Of a DNA stretch of 64,000 bases, positions 11,678-20,075 are shown in pieces; the first letter of the stretch is position 1; every line of letters begins with the position of its first letter. A program made the position numbers and the translations under genes. The notes under the pieces were generated by a model, which saw nothing but the letters and a program-made list of their open reading frames with translations, searched no databases and had not been told where the DNA came from. The DNA lies in contig CAVWQP010000009.1 of assembly GCA_963757125.1 (NCBI GenBank), positions 1,983,939 to 2,047,938 of the forward strand. Reading direction: 5' to 3'. The stretch is from CAVVSD01 sp963757125 (GTDB taxonomy: Bacteria; Actinomycetota; Thermoleophilia; Solirubrobacterales; Solirubrobacteraceae).

Positions 11678-11700
11678 GTTGGGTCGCTCAGCGACCCAAC
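11678..11700. repeat. Perfect 11-bp inverted repeat over the formimidoyltransferase stop codon
   Basis: The arms GTTGGGTCGCT and AGCGACCCAAC flank one central base and pair perfectly. The repeat covers the last four codons and stop of the formimidoyltransferase gene and ends 23 bases before the next start. RNA from either strand would fold into a strong hairpin. There is no T-run after it, so it could be a processing signal, attenuator or protein site rather than a classical terminator. Confidence 0.55.
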
Positions 11701-12557
11701 CGCAGCGAAGACGCTCCTCGACCCTCGAGCGTCCTGCGGTTGTGCACCGGGACGTCGTCGGGCCACCCGTCGAACGCCGCGCGCGGCGGCAGCCCGACCA
11801 CCTCGCCCGCCACGACGGGCGCGTGCCGGCGCACCGCCTCGAGCAGCATCGCGAGCGGCACGGCCTCGTGGTCCTCGACGTTCACGGAGACCTGCACGAT
11901 CCCGCCGGTCTCGAGCTCCAGCCCGAGCGCCCGCACCCCCGGCAGGCCCTCGGCGCCGCCCTCGCGCACGGCGCGCGCGGCCGCGAGGGCCACGTCCAGC
12001 GGCGCGTCGACCTCGAGGTTGAACGCGATGAGCGGCGGCCGCGCGGCCACGAGCGTCGCGCCCCTGCGCGGGTCCATCCGCGGTGGGCCGAAGTCCGGGG
12101 TCAGCTCGCCGGAGGCGAGGCGCTCGGCCAGCGCGGCCGGGCCGCCGCGGCGGATCTCCGCGCGCGTCCGCCCCGCGGCCAGCGACCCGTAGAGCAGGAC
12201 CGGCACGCCCAGGCGCCCGATCTCCTCGCCCGCGACGAGCGCCTCGGCGCAGGCCGCCCCGCGGTCGGCGGCGGTGCGGTGCACGAAGGGCACGACGTCG
12301 ACGACGCCGACGTGCGGGTGGATGCCGCGCTCGGCCGAGAGGTCGATGAGCCGCAGCGCCTCCTCGGTCCCCGCCGCGAGCGCCGGCGCCAGGGCGCCCG
12401 GCGCGCCGGCCAGCGTGAACACGGAGCGGTGGTGGTCGACGTCGGCGTGGACGTCGAGCACCCGCGCGCCGGCACCGGTGAACGCGTCTCCGATCGCGGC
12501 GAGCGCGACGCCGTCGCGTCCCTCCGACACGTTGGGGACGGACAGCAGCGTCGTCAC
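11688..12557 (-). CDS. Glutamate formimidoyltransferase
   Basis: A 289-residue FtcD-type transferase, which moves the formimino group of N-formimino-glutamate to tetrahydrofolate in histidine breakdown. The opening LLSVPNVSEGRD, DVHADVDHHRSVFTLAG, GIHPHVGVVDVVPFVH and the C-terminal VSVNVEDHEAVPL are all typical, with no cyclodeaminase domain attached. The GTG overlaps the P450 stop as GTGA, which fixes the start and couples translation. No other histidine-degradation gene is near, so its presence behind a P450 and an LLM oxidoreductase is odd. Confidence 0.88.
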   Translation of the reverse strand: MTTLLSVPNVSEGRDGVALAAIGDAFTGAGARVLDVHADVDHHRSVFTLAGAPGALAPALAAGTEEALRLIDLSAERGIHPHVGVVDVVPFVHRTAADRGAACAEALVAGEEIGRLGVPVLLYGSLAAGRTRAEIRRGGPAALAERLASGELTPDFGPPRMDPRRGATLVAARPPLIAFNLEVDAPLDVALAAARAVREGGAEGLPGVRALGLELETGGIVQVSVNVEDHEAVPLAMLLEAVRRHAPVVAGEVVGLPPRAAFDGWPDDVPVHNRRTLEGRGASSLRLGR

Positions 12558-13816
12558 GAGGCGAGGCGGACCTGCCCGCCGGCGGCGGGCGCCACGGCCA
12601 CCGAGCGGCGGCGGGCGCGCTCGGGCCTGGCGTGGACGGGGAGCACGTCGTGGCGTGCGGCGACGCGCAGCACCTCGGCCATCTCCATCGACGCGAACGC
12701 CGCGCCGGGGCAGCGTCGCCCTCCCCCGCCGAACGGGATGAACGCGTACGGCGGCAGCTCGCGCTCCTCGAGCCAGCGCTCGGGCCGGAACGCGAGCGGC
12801 TCCGGGTAGAGGTCGGCCCGGCGGTGGACGAGGTACGAGCAGGCGGACACGAACGCGCCGGCCGGCAGGTCGTGGCCTCCGAAGGCCAGTGGCGCGTTCA
12901 GCCTGCGCGGCGTCAGGACGAGCACCGGCCGGATCCGCAGCACCTCGCGGACGGTGGCGTCGAGGTACGCGTCGTCGCCTGCGCGGATGCGGTGCAGCAC
13001 CTCGGGGTGGCGGCTGAGCCGCTCGAACGCCCAGGCCAGCCCGCTCGCCGTCGTCTCGTGGCCCGCGGCCAGGAGCGTCACGAGCTGGTCGCGCAGCTCG
13101 GCGTCCGTCAGCGGCTCGCCGTCCTCGTCGCGGGCGGCGAGCAGCAGGTCCAGCACGGAGCCCTCGTGGGGATCGGCGCGCCGTCGCGCGATGACCGCCG
13201 CCACCTCGGCGTCGAGCGCCGCGACGGCGCGGTCGAACATCTGCCAGGGACGGCGCATGCCGCGCGCGAGGCCGATGAGCCGCGGCAGCGAGGACGTGAT
13301 CCGCAGGGGTCGCTCGATCGCCGCGCGCAGCGGCTCGACCTCGGCGCGGTCGCGCGCGCCGAACACGAGCCGCAGCACGACCTCCAGGGTGAGCGCGCGC
13401 ATGCGCGGGAGCGTCGCGACCGGCTCGTCTCGCGGCCATGAGGTGATCTCGCGCTCGGCCAGCTCGGCGACGAGCGGCGCCTGCGCGCGCATCGTCTCGC
13501 CGTGCAGCGGCGGCAGGATGAGCCGGCGCTGGCGCAGGTGCTCGGGCCCGTCGAGCAGCAGGATCGACCGCGACCCGACGAACGGCTCCAGGGCCGTGCT
13601 CGAGCCGCCGCGCGCGACGTCCGCGTACTCGGTGAACAGCCGCCGGATGAGGTCGGTGTCGGACGTGAGCACCATCGGCGCGCCCGTCGTCGACACGCGG
13701 ATCGTGAACACGTCGCCGTAGCGCTCACCGCAGCGGCGCAGGAAGGCCGTCGGCCGCGCCATCCACTCGACGGTCTGCAGCGCCTCCGGGATCCGCGGGC
13801 CCGGGGGGAGCGCCAT
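12554..13816 (-). CDS. Cytochrome P450
   Basis: A 420-residue soluble P450 monooxygenase. The I-helix oxygen-activation motif AGHETT is near residue 250, the ExxR motif (EVLRIR) near 290, and the haem loop FGGGGRRCPGAAF with the cysteine ligand near 365. The N-terminus starts at a proline-rich LPPGPRIPE sequence without a membrane anchor. The ATG lies two bases after the LLM oxidoreductase stop, and the gene overlaps the next by four bases. Ferredoxin partners are not encoded nearby. Substrate unknown. Confidence 0.94.
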   Translation of the reverse strand: MALPPGPRIPEALQTVEWMARPTAFLRRCGERYGDVFTIRVSTTGAPMVLTSDTDLIRRLFTEYADVARGGSSTALEPFVGSRSILLLDGPEHLRQRRLILPPLHGETMRAQAPLVAELAEREITSWPRDEPVATLPRMRALTLEVVLRLVFGARDRAEVEPLRAAIERPLRITSSLPRLIGLARGMRRPWQMFDRAVAALDAEVAAVIARRRADPHEGSVLDLLLAARDEDGEPLTDAELRDQLVTLLAAGHETTASGLAWAFERLSRHPEVLHRIRAGDDAYLDATVREVLRIRPVLVLTPRRLNAPLAFGGHDLPAGAFVSACSYLVHRRADLYPEPLAFRPERWLEERELPPYAFIPFGGGGRRCPGAAFASMEMAEVLRVAARHDVLPVHARPERARRRSVAVAPAAGGQVRLAS

Positions 13817-13818
13817 CG

Positions 13819-14775
13819 TCAGCCCTGAAAGGCGGGGATGACCTCGCGCGCCAGGAGCTCGACGGCGTCGAGGTCGCGGTGCAGGAGGTGCTGGAGGAAC
13901 ACGCGCTCGATGCCCGCCGCCTCGTACTCGCGCAGCCGGGCGACGGCCTCGTCGGGCGTGCCGACGATCCAGTTGCCGGCGAGCTCGGCGGCGTACGCGT
14001 GCGGGTCCTCGATGCGCTTGCCCTGGAGGCGCCCGACCTGCTCGGCGCGCCGGGCGACCTCGTCGCGGTCGGCGCCCACGACGACGCCCGTCATGAGCGA
14101 GACGACGATCGTCGACGGGTCGCGGCCCACGTCGCGGCAGGCCTCGTGGATCGCGTGGCGCTTCTCCGCCGCCTCCTCGGGTGACGCGAAGGCGAAGTTG
14201 TACTCGTCCGCCCACCGCGCGCCGAGCCGTGCGCCCCGCGGCGCCGCGCTGCCGCCCACGATGAGCGGCGGGTGCGGCTGCTGGATCGGCTTGGGCAGGG
14301 CGTCGAGGTCCTCGACCGTGTAGTGCTTGCCGCGGAACGTGAACGGCCCCGGCTCGAAGGAGCGGTGCACGATCTCCAGCTGCTCGGCGTACGCGTCCAT
14401 CCGGTCGCGCAGCGGCGGGAACGGGAACCCGTACGCGCGGTGCTCGGCCTCCATCCAGCCGGCGCCGAGGCCGACCTCGATGCGCCCGTCGGAGACGTGG
14501 TCGGCCGTGGCCGCGAGCTTCGCGAACACGCTGGGGTGCCGGAACGTCGCCGGCGAGACGAGCGCGCCGAGGCGCAGCTTCGTCGTGATCGCGGCGAGGG
14601 CGTTGATCGTCCCCCAGGCGTCGAGCGCCCCGCGACCGTGGTCGCCGAGCACCGACAGGTAGTGGTCGGAGCGGAAGAGGGCCTCGATGCCGAGGACCTC
14701 GCAGGCGTCGGCGAGGGCGACCCAGTCGGCCCAGGTGACATCCTCCTGACCTTCGATCATCAGGGCGAAGCGCAC
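13819..14775 (-). CDS. LLM-class flavin/F420-dependent oxidoreductase
   Basis: A 318-residue luciferase-like TIM-barrel oxidoreductase. ALFRSDHYLS near residue 40, LGALVSPATFRHP, GRIEVGLGAGWMEAEH near 110 and QPHPPLIVGG near 175 are typical of the actinobacterial F420-linked subgroup. The GTG at 14775 (VRFALMIEGQ) is preferred over a GTG nine codons upstream because TATCCT ends eight bases before it, a leaderless -10. It heads the LLM-P450-FtcD operon and is divergent from the hydratase operon. Confidence 0.87.
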   Translation of the reverse strand: MRFALMIEGQEDVTWADWVALADACEVLGIEALFRSDHYLSVLGDHGRGALDAWGTINALAAITTKLRLGALVSPATFRHPSVFAKLAATADHVSDGRIEVGLGAGWMEAEHRAYGFPFPPLRDRMDAYAEQLEIVHRSFEPGPFTFRGKHYTVEDLDALPKPIQQPHPPLIVGGSAAPRGARLGARWADEYNFAFASPEEAAEKRHAIHEACRDVGRDPSTIVVSLMTGVVVGADRDEVARRAEQVGRLQGKRIEDPHAYAAELAGNWIVGTPDEAVARLREYEAAGIERVFLQHLLHRDLDAVELLAREVIPAFQG

Positions 14776-14783
14776 GGGTGTTG

Positions 14784-14789
14784 AGGATA
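14784..14789 (-). promoter_or_regulatory. -10 box of the LLM-P450-FtcD operon
   Basis: TATCCT on the minus strand, eight bases from the GTG at 14775, fits a leaderless start. The opposing hydratase gene instead has an AGGAGG ribosome site eight bases before its ATG at 14823. Confidence 0.4.
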
Positions 14790-14822
14790 GACCCGCGGTC
14801 ACGACTTCAGGAGGAGACGGAC

Positions 14823-15524
14823 ATGGCAGCAGCGGTATGGGAGGACGAGCGCGTCGTCCGCGGCATGGGTGTGCACCTGCAGGCGCAGCGCGACAAGGGC
14901 GGCACGCGGATCGGCTGGAAGATGGGCCTCGGCCTGCCGGCCATCATGGAGCGCCTCGGCACGACCGGCGCGCTCGTGGCCGAGCTGCAGGACGCGACGC
15001 TGCTGGAGTCCGGCGCCTCGCTGAGCGTCGACGGCTGGGCCCGTCCGGTGTTCGAGCCCGAGGTCGCCGTGTTCGTCGGGACCGACGTCGAGCCCGGCGG
15101 GGACCGCGACGCCGCGGCCGCCGCGATCACGGCGCTCGCGCCCGCGATCGAGATGGTCGACCTGCCGTCGCCCCCGTCGGACCCCGGCGCCGTGCTCGAG
15201 GGCGGCTTCGCGCACCGCGCGGTCATCCTCGGCGCGCAGGACGCCTCGCGTGCCGGCGGCGACTTCTCCGGCCTGTCGACGACGGTGACGGCCAACGGCG
15301 AGCCGTTCGCCGCCGAGGAGGACCCGGAGGGCGCCGTGGGCGGCGACATCCTCGGCCTCGTCCGCCACGCCGCCGACTACCTCGGGGCGTTCGGCCAGCG
15401 CCTGGAGGCGGGGCAGTTCCTCATCACCGGCTCCACGATCGCGCCCCCGCCGCAGGTCGAGGCCGGGCAGCACCTCGTGTTCGACCTCGGCGGGATCGGG
15501 ACCGTCGAGGTGACGCTCACGTGA
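14823..15524 (+). CDS. 2-keto-4-pentenoate hydratase/oxalocrotonate decarboxylase-family protein
   Basis: A 233-residue MhpD/XylJ-fold enzyme, the family that hydrates 2-hydroxypenta-2,4-dienoate or decarboxylates oxalocrotonate after meta-cleavage of an aromatic ring. Family features include GTRIGWKMGL near residue 25, PVFEPEVAVFVG near 75, and ALAPAIEMVDL. A strong AGGAGG fixes the ATG at 14823. It is the first gene of a plus-strand set of five, overlapping the next gene as GTGA. A meta-cleavage pathway is suggested, but no ring-cleavage dioxygenase is present. Confidence 0.83.
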   Translation: MAAAVWEDERVVRGMGVHLQAQRDKGGTRIGWKMGLGLPAIMERLGTTGALVAELQDATLLESGASLSVDGWARPVFEPEVAVFVGTDVEPGGDRDAAAAAITALAPAIEMVDLPSPPSDPGAVLEGGFAHRAVILGAQDASRAGGDFSGLSTTVTANGEPFAAEEDPEGAVGGDILGLVRHAADYLGAFGQRLEAGQFLITGSTIAPPPQVEAGQHLVFDLGGIGTVEVTLT

Positions 15525-16312
15525 CCGGGACGACCACGGCGGCCGAGTCGCGGCTCGCCATGCCGGGCGGCGAGGTCAACCTGCTGCGCGGCGGCGACGG
15601 TCCCCCGCTGCTGTTCCTGCATGGCGGCGGCGGCGCGGGCGCGTGGTCGCCGCTGCACGACGCGCTGAGCCGGCATTTCGACGTCATCGCCCCCGACCAC
15701 CCCCGCATGGGCCGCTCGGACGACTTCGAGTCCTTCGGGGCGATCGACGACCTCGTGCTGCACTACGACGACCTCCTCGACGAGCTCGGCATCCCGTCGG
15801 CGACGGTCGTCGGCGCGTCGTTCGGCGCCTGGCTGGCGGCGGAGCTCGCGGTGCTCGCGCCGGCGCGCGTCGAGCAGCTCGTGCTCCTGGCCCCGATCGG
15901 GCTGCGGCTGCCCGACCACCCGGTCACGGACATCTTCCTCATGCATCCCGAGCAGCGGGTCGCCGCCGCGTTCCACGACACGTCGCGCGCGCCCGCGATG
16001 GACGGCGACATCGACGCGTTCGTCCAGGCGTACCGCGACATGTCGGCGATCGCCCACTACGCGTGGAAGCCGTTCATGTCCAACCCGAAGCTCGAGGGAC
16101 GGCTGCGCCGCGTCCGCGCACGGACGCTCGTGGTCGCGGCGGGCGAGGACCGCATCGTCCCCCGGGCGCACCCCGAGCGCTACGCCGAGCGCATCGCGGA
16201 CGCGCGGCTGGTCGTCGTCGAGGACGTCGGCCACGCCCTGGACGTCGAGCGCCCCGAGGCGGTCGCCGACGTCGTCGTCTCGTTCCTGTCCGCCGAGGAG
16301 GCGCGCTCGTGA
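15521..16312 (+). CDS. Alpha/beta-fold hydrolase (meta-cleavage hydrolase-like)
   Basis: A 263-residue alpha/beta hydrolase. The oxyanion region LFLHGGGGAG near residue 35, the nucleophile elbow GASFGA near 107, an aspartate in AGEDRIVP near 210 and the catalytic histidine in VGHALD near 238 make a full triad. The length fits C-C bond hydrolases of the MhpC/BphD group, which would act on the ring-fission product. GTG start overlapping the hydratase stop; its own stop overlaps the next GTG. Confidence 0.85.
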   Translation: MTGTTTAAESRLAMPGGEVNLLRGGDGPPLLFLHGGGGAGAWSPLHDALSRHFDVIAPDHPRMGRSDDFESFGAIDDLVLHYDDLLDELGIPSATVVGASFGAWLAAELAVLAPARVEQLVLLAPIGLRLPDHPVTDIFLMHPEQRVAAAFHDTSRAPAMDGDIDAFVQAYRDMSAIAHYAWKPFMSNPKLEGRLRRVRARTLVVAAGEDRIVPRAHPERYAERIADARLVVVEDVGHALDVERPEAVADVVVSFLSAEEARS

Positions 16313-17460
16313 AGTTCAACTTCTTCCACCTGGCGCCGTATCCGTACCTCCCGGAGGACTGGGAGGACCACCACGAGACGATGTCGCTCGACTTCCCGAA
16401 CGGGAACTTCGACCCGAAGGTCGGCCACGGGCTCTACCACCGCTACCTCGACGAGCTCGAGTACGCCGAGTCGGTGGGCTTCGACGGCATCGCCGTCAAC
16501 GAGCACCACCAGACCGCCTACGGGATCATGCCGTCGCCGAACATCATGGCCGCGGCGCTCGCGCGCCGGACGAGCAAGGCGAAGATCATGGTGCTCGGCA
16601 ACGCGATCCCGATCCGCGGCAACCCGCTGCGGGTCGCCGAGGAGATCGCGATGCTCGACCACCTGACCGACGGCCGGCTGGTCTCCGGGTTCGTCCGCGG
16701 CATCGGCTGGGAGTACTTCGCGCACTCGATCAGCCCGACCCGCTCGCGGTCGCGCTTCGACGAGGCCCACGACCTCATCATCAAGGCGTGGACGTCGACC
16801 GAGCCGTTCCAGTGGATCGGCGAGAACTACGAGTACCGCTACGTGAACATCTGGCCCCGGCCGCTGCAGCAGCCGCACCCGCCGATCGTCATGGCCGGCG
16901 CGGGCAGCCTGGAGACGATGAAGTGGTGCGCGAAGCACCGCCACACGTTCATGGCCGTCATCTCGCGCACGGAGACGATCAAGGCCTGGTTCGACGGCTT
17001 CCGCGAGTACGCGGCGGAGGAGGGCTACGAGCCCGACCCCGAGCAGCTCGGCTGGGTCGCGCCCGTGTACGTCGGCGAGACCGACAAGAAGGCCATCGAG
17101 GAGGCCCGCGGGCCGATCGAGTGGTACTTCAAGAAGTCGCTGCGCCAGCCGCCGGGCGCAGGGCTGCCGCCCGGCTACATGTCGACGGAGTCGCTGCGCA
17201 CCGCGCTGACGAAGGGACGGATCCCGAACTTCGACCTCTCGATCGAGGAGCTCATCGCGGGCGGCTACATCATCGTCGGCAGCCCGTCGACGGTCGCCGA
17301 GCGCATCCACGCGCTGCAGGAGACGCTCGGGTTCGGGCAGCTCGGGGCGAACATCCCCGTCGGCACCGTCTCCCAGCAGCAGACGCGCGAGAGCACCGAC
17401 GCGTTCGCGAAGGAGGTCATCCCGCTGTTCCGCGAGAAGACGGCGCCGGTGGCGACGTGA
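16309..17460 (+). CDS. LLM-class flavin-dependent oxidoreductase (bacterial luciferase-like)
   Basis: A 383-residue luciferase-like protein with FDGIAVNEHHQTAYGIMPSPN near residue 60, LGNAIPIRGNPLRVAEEIAM, and a TSTEPFQWIGENYEYR segment, all typical of two-component flavin monooxygenase subunits. It needs reduced FMN from a reductase not encoded here. GTG start inside a GTGA overlap with the hydrolase gene; the stop overlaps the SnoaL-like gene the same way, so these are co-translated. Likely the oxygen-activating step of this operon; substrate unknown. Confidence 0.87.
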   Translation: MKFNFFHLAPYPYLPEDWEDHHETMSLDFPNGNFDPKVGHGLYHRYLDELEYAESVGFDGIAVNEHHQTAYGIMPSPNIMAAALARRTSKAKIMVLGNAIPIRGNPLRVAEEIAMLDHLTDGRLVSGFVRGIGWEYFAHSISPTRSRSRFDEAHDLIIKAWTSTEPFQWIGENYEYRYVNIWPRPLQQPHPPIVMAGAGSLETMKWCAKHRHTFMAVISRTETIKAWFDGFREYAAEEGYEPDPEQLGWVAPVYVGETDKKAIEEARGPIEWYFKKSLRQPPGAGLPPGYMSTESLRTALTKGRIPNFDLSIEELIAGGYIIVGSPSTVAERIHALQETLGFGQLGANIPVGTVSQQQTRESTDAFAKEVIPLFREKTAPVAT

Positions 17461-17867
17461 GCGAGGAGGCCAACAAGGAGCTCGTGCGGCGCTTCTTCGC
17501 GACGCTGAGCAGCGGCGACTTCGAGGCGCTCAGCACGTTCTTCGACGACCGGTCCACCTGGGGGATCGGCTTCGCGGAGGACCCGTCCGTGCGCACGGGC
17601 CCCCAGGAGATCGTGCACGACTTCCTCGTGCCGATCCGCGAGGGACTCTTCGAGCCGGCCAACCCGAAGGTCGCGATCGTCAACCTGTGGGCCGACGGGG
17701 ACTGGGTGATCGCGGAGACCGTGGGCACGGGGCCGATGCTCAACGGCAACAGCTACCGCAACGTCTACGCGTTCGTCCTGCGCGTGGACGGGCAGGTCAT
17801 CCGCGAGATGCGTGAGTACATGGACACCGCCTACGCGGCGAAGGTGTCGGCCGGCCCGGTGGACTGA
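17457..17867 (+). CDS. SnoaL-like/NTF2-fold protein
   Basis: A 136-residue protein with the NTF2-like start NKELVRRFFATLSSGDFEALSTFF and a W-x-ET strand pattern of SnoaL/ketosteroid-isomerase-like proteins, which act as small isomerases, cyclases or accessory subunits. GTG start overlapping the LLM gene stop. It lies between two flavoenzyme genes, one base from the next start, so it probably processes or shelters an intermediate of the same pathway. Confidence 0.75.
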   Translation: MSEEANKELVRRFFATLSSGDFEALSTFFDDRSTWGIGFAEDPSVRTGPQEIVHDFLVPIREGLFEPANPKVAIVNLWADGDWVIAETVGTGPMLNGNSYRNVYAFVLRVDGQVIREMREYMDTAYAAKVSAGPVD

Positions 17868-17868
17868 C

Positions 17869-19053
17869 GTGGCGGCGACGGGCGTCTCACCCGCGGACCT
17901 CATCGCCCGCGCCCAGGCGCTCCGGCCGCTGCTGCTGGAGCGCCAGGAGGCGACCGAGCGCGACACGCGCTACTCGCAGGAGACGCACGCCGAGTTCCTC
18001 GCGGCCGGCTTCTACCGGATGCTCATCCCCCGGATGTTCGGCGGGCTGGAGGTCGGCGTCGAGACGTTCGCGAAGGTCATGATCGAGATCGCGCGCGGCT
18101 GCCCCTCCACGGGCTGGGGGCTGTGCCTCGCGTCCGGTCACGCGCTGCAGGTCGGGTCGTTCTTCTCCGAGCAGGCCCAGGCGGACGTCTTCGGGTACGA
18201 CGGCGACTTCCGCTGCGCCGCGGCGTTCGCCCCGCGCGACGTGCTCACGCGCACCGAGGACGGCTGGGCGGTGGAGGGCACGTTCCCCTACGCGTCGGGC
18301 GCGCCGTTCTCCACCCACCTGCTCGCGCAGTCCCCGCTGCCCGACGGCGTGGCGCTCTTCGTCGTCCCCCGGTCGGAGTGGACGATCGTCGACGACTGGG
18401 GCGACACGCTGGGGCTGCGCGGCTCTGGCTCCAACAGCGTGAACCTCGACGGCGCCCGGATCCCCGAGCACTTCGCGCTCCCGGGCGTCGACCTCATGGG
18501 CATGCCGCCCGGCGTCGAGACGCCCGGCCTGCGGCTGCACGGCAACCCGATGTACGCCCATCGCCCCGCGGGGTTCTACGGCGTGGAGGCGGCCGCGGTC
18601 GTGGTGGGGATGGCGCGCGGCGCCGTCGACGAGTACGAACGGGGGATCCGGACGCGCAAGACGAACCGCCCGCCGATGGTCCCGCGGTCGGAGGACCCCG
18701 ACTTCCAGCGCTGGCTGGGGATGGCGATCGCCCGGGTCGACGCTGCGGAGGTCATGGTGCTCGGCGCCGCGCGGCACCTCATGGAGACCTGCGCCGGCAT
18801 CCTCGAGGGGCGCCCGTACTCCCTCGAGGAGGACGTCCGCGTCGGGATGATCGCGCGCCAGGCGCTGTCCTACGCGTGGGAGACCGTCAGCGGCGAGCTC
18901 ATCCGGACCTCGGGCACCAGCGCGGTGCGCGACGGGCAGCGGTTCGCGCGGATCGTCCGCGACATGGCGACCGGGTGGGGCCACCTGTACAACGCGATGA
19001 CCGATGCGAGCGCGCGCGAGCTGGCGAAGGCGCGACTCGCGTCGGGAGCCTGA
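17869..19053 (+). CDS. Acyl-CoA dehydrogenase-fold flavoenzyme, probably a group D flavin monooxygenase
   Basis: A 394-residue ACAD-fold protein. ETHAEFLAAGFYRMLIPRMFGG and GCPSTGWGLCLASGHALQVG near residues 45-90 resemble HsaA/HpaB-type monooxygenases more than dehydrogenases, and no YEG-x-EIQ catalytic glutamate motif occurs near the C-terminus. GTG start one base after the SnoaL stop. It ends the five-gene operon, which therefore carries two candidate reduced-flavin monooxygenases plus hydratase and hydrolase. Confidence 0.8.
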   Translation: MAATGVSPADLIARAQALRPLLLERQEATERDTRYSQETHAEFLAAGFYRMLIPRMFGGLEVGVETFAKVMIEIARGCPSTGWGLCLASGHALQVGSFFSEQAQADVFGYDGDFRCAAAFAPRDVLTRTEDGWAVEGTFPYASGAPFSTHLLAQSPLPDGVALFVVPRSEWTIVDDWGDTLGLRGSGSNSVNLDGARIPEHFALPGVDLMGMPPGVETPGLRLHGNPMYAHRPAGFYGVEAAAVVVGMARGAVDEYERGIRTRKTNRPPMVPRSEDPDFQRWLGMAIARVDAAEVMVLGAARHLMETCAGILEGRPYSLEEDVRVGMIARQALSYAWETVSGELIRTSGTSAVRDGQRFARIVRDMATGWGHLYNAMTDASARELAKARLASGA

Positions 19054-19066
19054 CCGCCCGAGGCAG

Positions 19067-19072
19067 TACTGT
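19067..19072 (+). promoter_or_regulatory. -10 box of the small basic-protein gene
   Basis: TACTGT lies seven bases before the ATG at 19080, consistent with a leaderless transcript. No clear -35. Confidence 0.35.
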
Positions 19073-19079
19073 CGAAGGC

Positions 19080-19253
19080 ATGGCGCCAAACGATCGACCC
19101 TCCCAGCCCAAGCGCAAGACGCCGGCCGAACGCTCGGAGGAGCTCGCCGAGGCATCGCGCGTCCTGAAGCAGGAGGCGGCCGAGCGCCGGGCGAAGCGCG
19201 AGAAGGACGCTCCGCCCAAGAAGCCGGTCGCCGGGCGCCCCAAGGGCACCTGA
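19080..19253 (+). CDS. Small highly charged protein, unknown function
   Basis: A 57-residue, Lys/Arg/Glu-rich protein with no hydrophobic segment. It begins MAPNDRPSQPKRKTPAERSE, continues as a likely single helix and ends in PPKKPVAGRPKGT. The composition suggests a disordered or nucleic-acid-associated peptide. Support for coding is the upstream TACTGT box at leaderless spacing and codon composition like its neighbours. It is convergent with the MmyB-like regulator; the stops are three bases apart. Confidence 0.5.
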   Translation: MAPNDRPSQPKRKTPAERSEELAEASRVLKQEAAERRAKREKDAPPKKPVAGRPKGT

Positions 19254-19256
19254 GCG

Positions 19257-20075
19257 TCAGCCGCCGAGCGCGGCCCTGGTCCGGGCGTCGCCCGGGACGA
19301 ACTGCGTGAGGCGCAGGTCGGGGTGGCTCGTCGGGATGCTCTGCAGGTGGTGCAGCACCAGCGTGCCGAGCTCCGGGTGCTCGAGATGCTTCGTCCCGAG
19401 CTGCGCGTCGAGCACCTCGTGGCGCGGCCACAGCTCGCGGAAGGCCGGGCTGACCTCGAGCAGCTCGCCGATGAGCGAGGTGAACGCCGGGTCGTCGTAG
19501 CGGCGCGCGTGCTCCGCGCGGAAGCGCGCGAGCGTGTTGCGGGCGGTCGCCTGGCGGGTCGGCCCGCCGTCGCCCGGGTCCGTGAAGACCCACCACAGGA
19601 GGTTCCTGGTTCCGTCGTGTCGCTGCGTGGGCGTGCCGATCAGGCGCGTCGCAACGCGGTTCCAGGCCAGGATGTCGGTGCGCGGGCCCAGCAGGTAGGC
19701 GGGGTTGGGCTCCAGCCCCTCGACGACGGCGGCGAGCTCCGCCGGCGCCTCCGTCGGATACGCGCCCGCCGCGGTCGGCACGGCGACGCCGGCGAGGTCG
19801 AAGAGGTGCGTGCGCTCGGCGGGATCGAGGTCGAGGACCCGCGCGAGCGCGTCGAGCACGCTCGCCGACGGCGTGATGTCGCGGCCCTGCTCGAGCCACG
19901 TGTACCAGGACAACCCCACCCCGGCGAGCTGGGAGACCTCCTCGCGCCGCAGGCCCGGCGTGCGCCGCCGGCCACCGGCCTCCAGGCCGACGGAGTCGGG
20001 GGTCGTGCGCTCGCGCTGCGCCCGTAGGAACTCGGCGAGCTCCTCGCGGCGGGTGGGTGGTGGTGCGAGTCCCAG
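19257..20075 (-). CDS. MmyB-like helix-turn-helix transcriptional regulator with a probable CTG start
   Basis: A 272-residue regulator. The N-terminal XRE-type HTH (RTPGLRREEVSQLAGVGLSW near residues 40-60, then YTWLEQG) is followed by an MmyB-like ligand domain (GPRTDILAWNRVATRLIG). The first ATG/GTG/TTG in frame is a GTG at 19919, inside the HTH, which would destroy it. The frame is open upstream through RREELAEFLRAQRER, so the real start must be a rarer codon. CTG at 20075 fits best: AAGGGG stands seven bases before it. It is divergent from the aldo/keto reductase gene, its likely target. Confidence 0.78.
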   Translation of the reverse strand: MGLAPPPTRREELAEFLRAQRERTTPDSVGLEAGGRRRTPGLRREEVSQLAGVGLSWYTWLEQGRDITPSASVLDALARVLDLDPAERTHLFDLAGVAVPTAAGAYPTEAPAELAAVVEGLEPNPAYLLGPRTDILAWNRVATRLIGTPTQRHDGTRNLLWWVFTDPGDGGPTRQATARNTLARFRAEHARRYDDPAFTSLIGELLEVSPAFRELWPRHEVLDAQLGTKHLEHPELGTLVLHHLQSIPTSHPDLRLTQFVPGDARTRAALGG

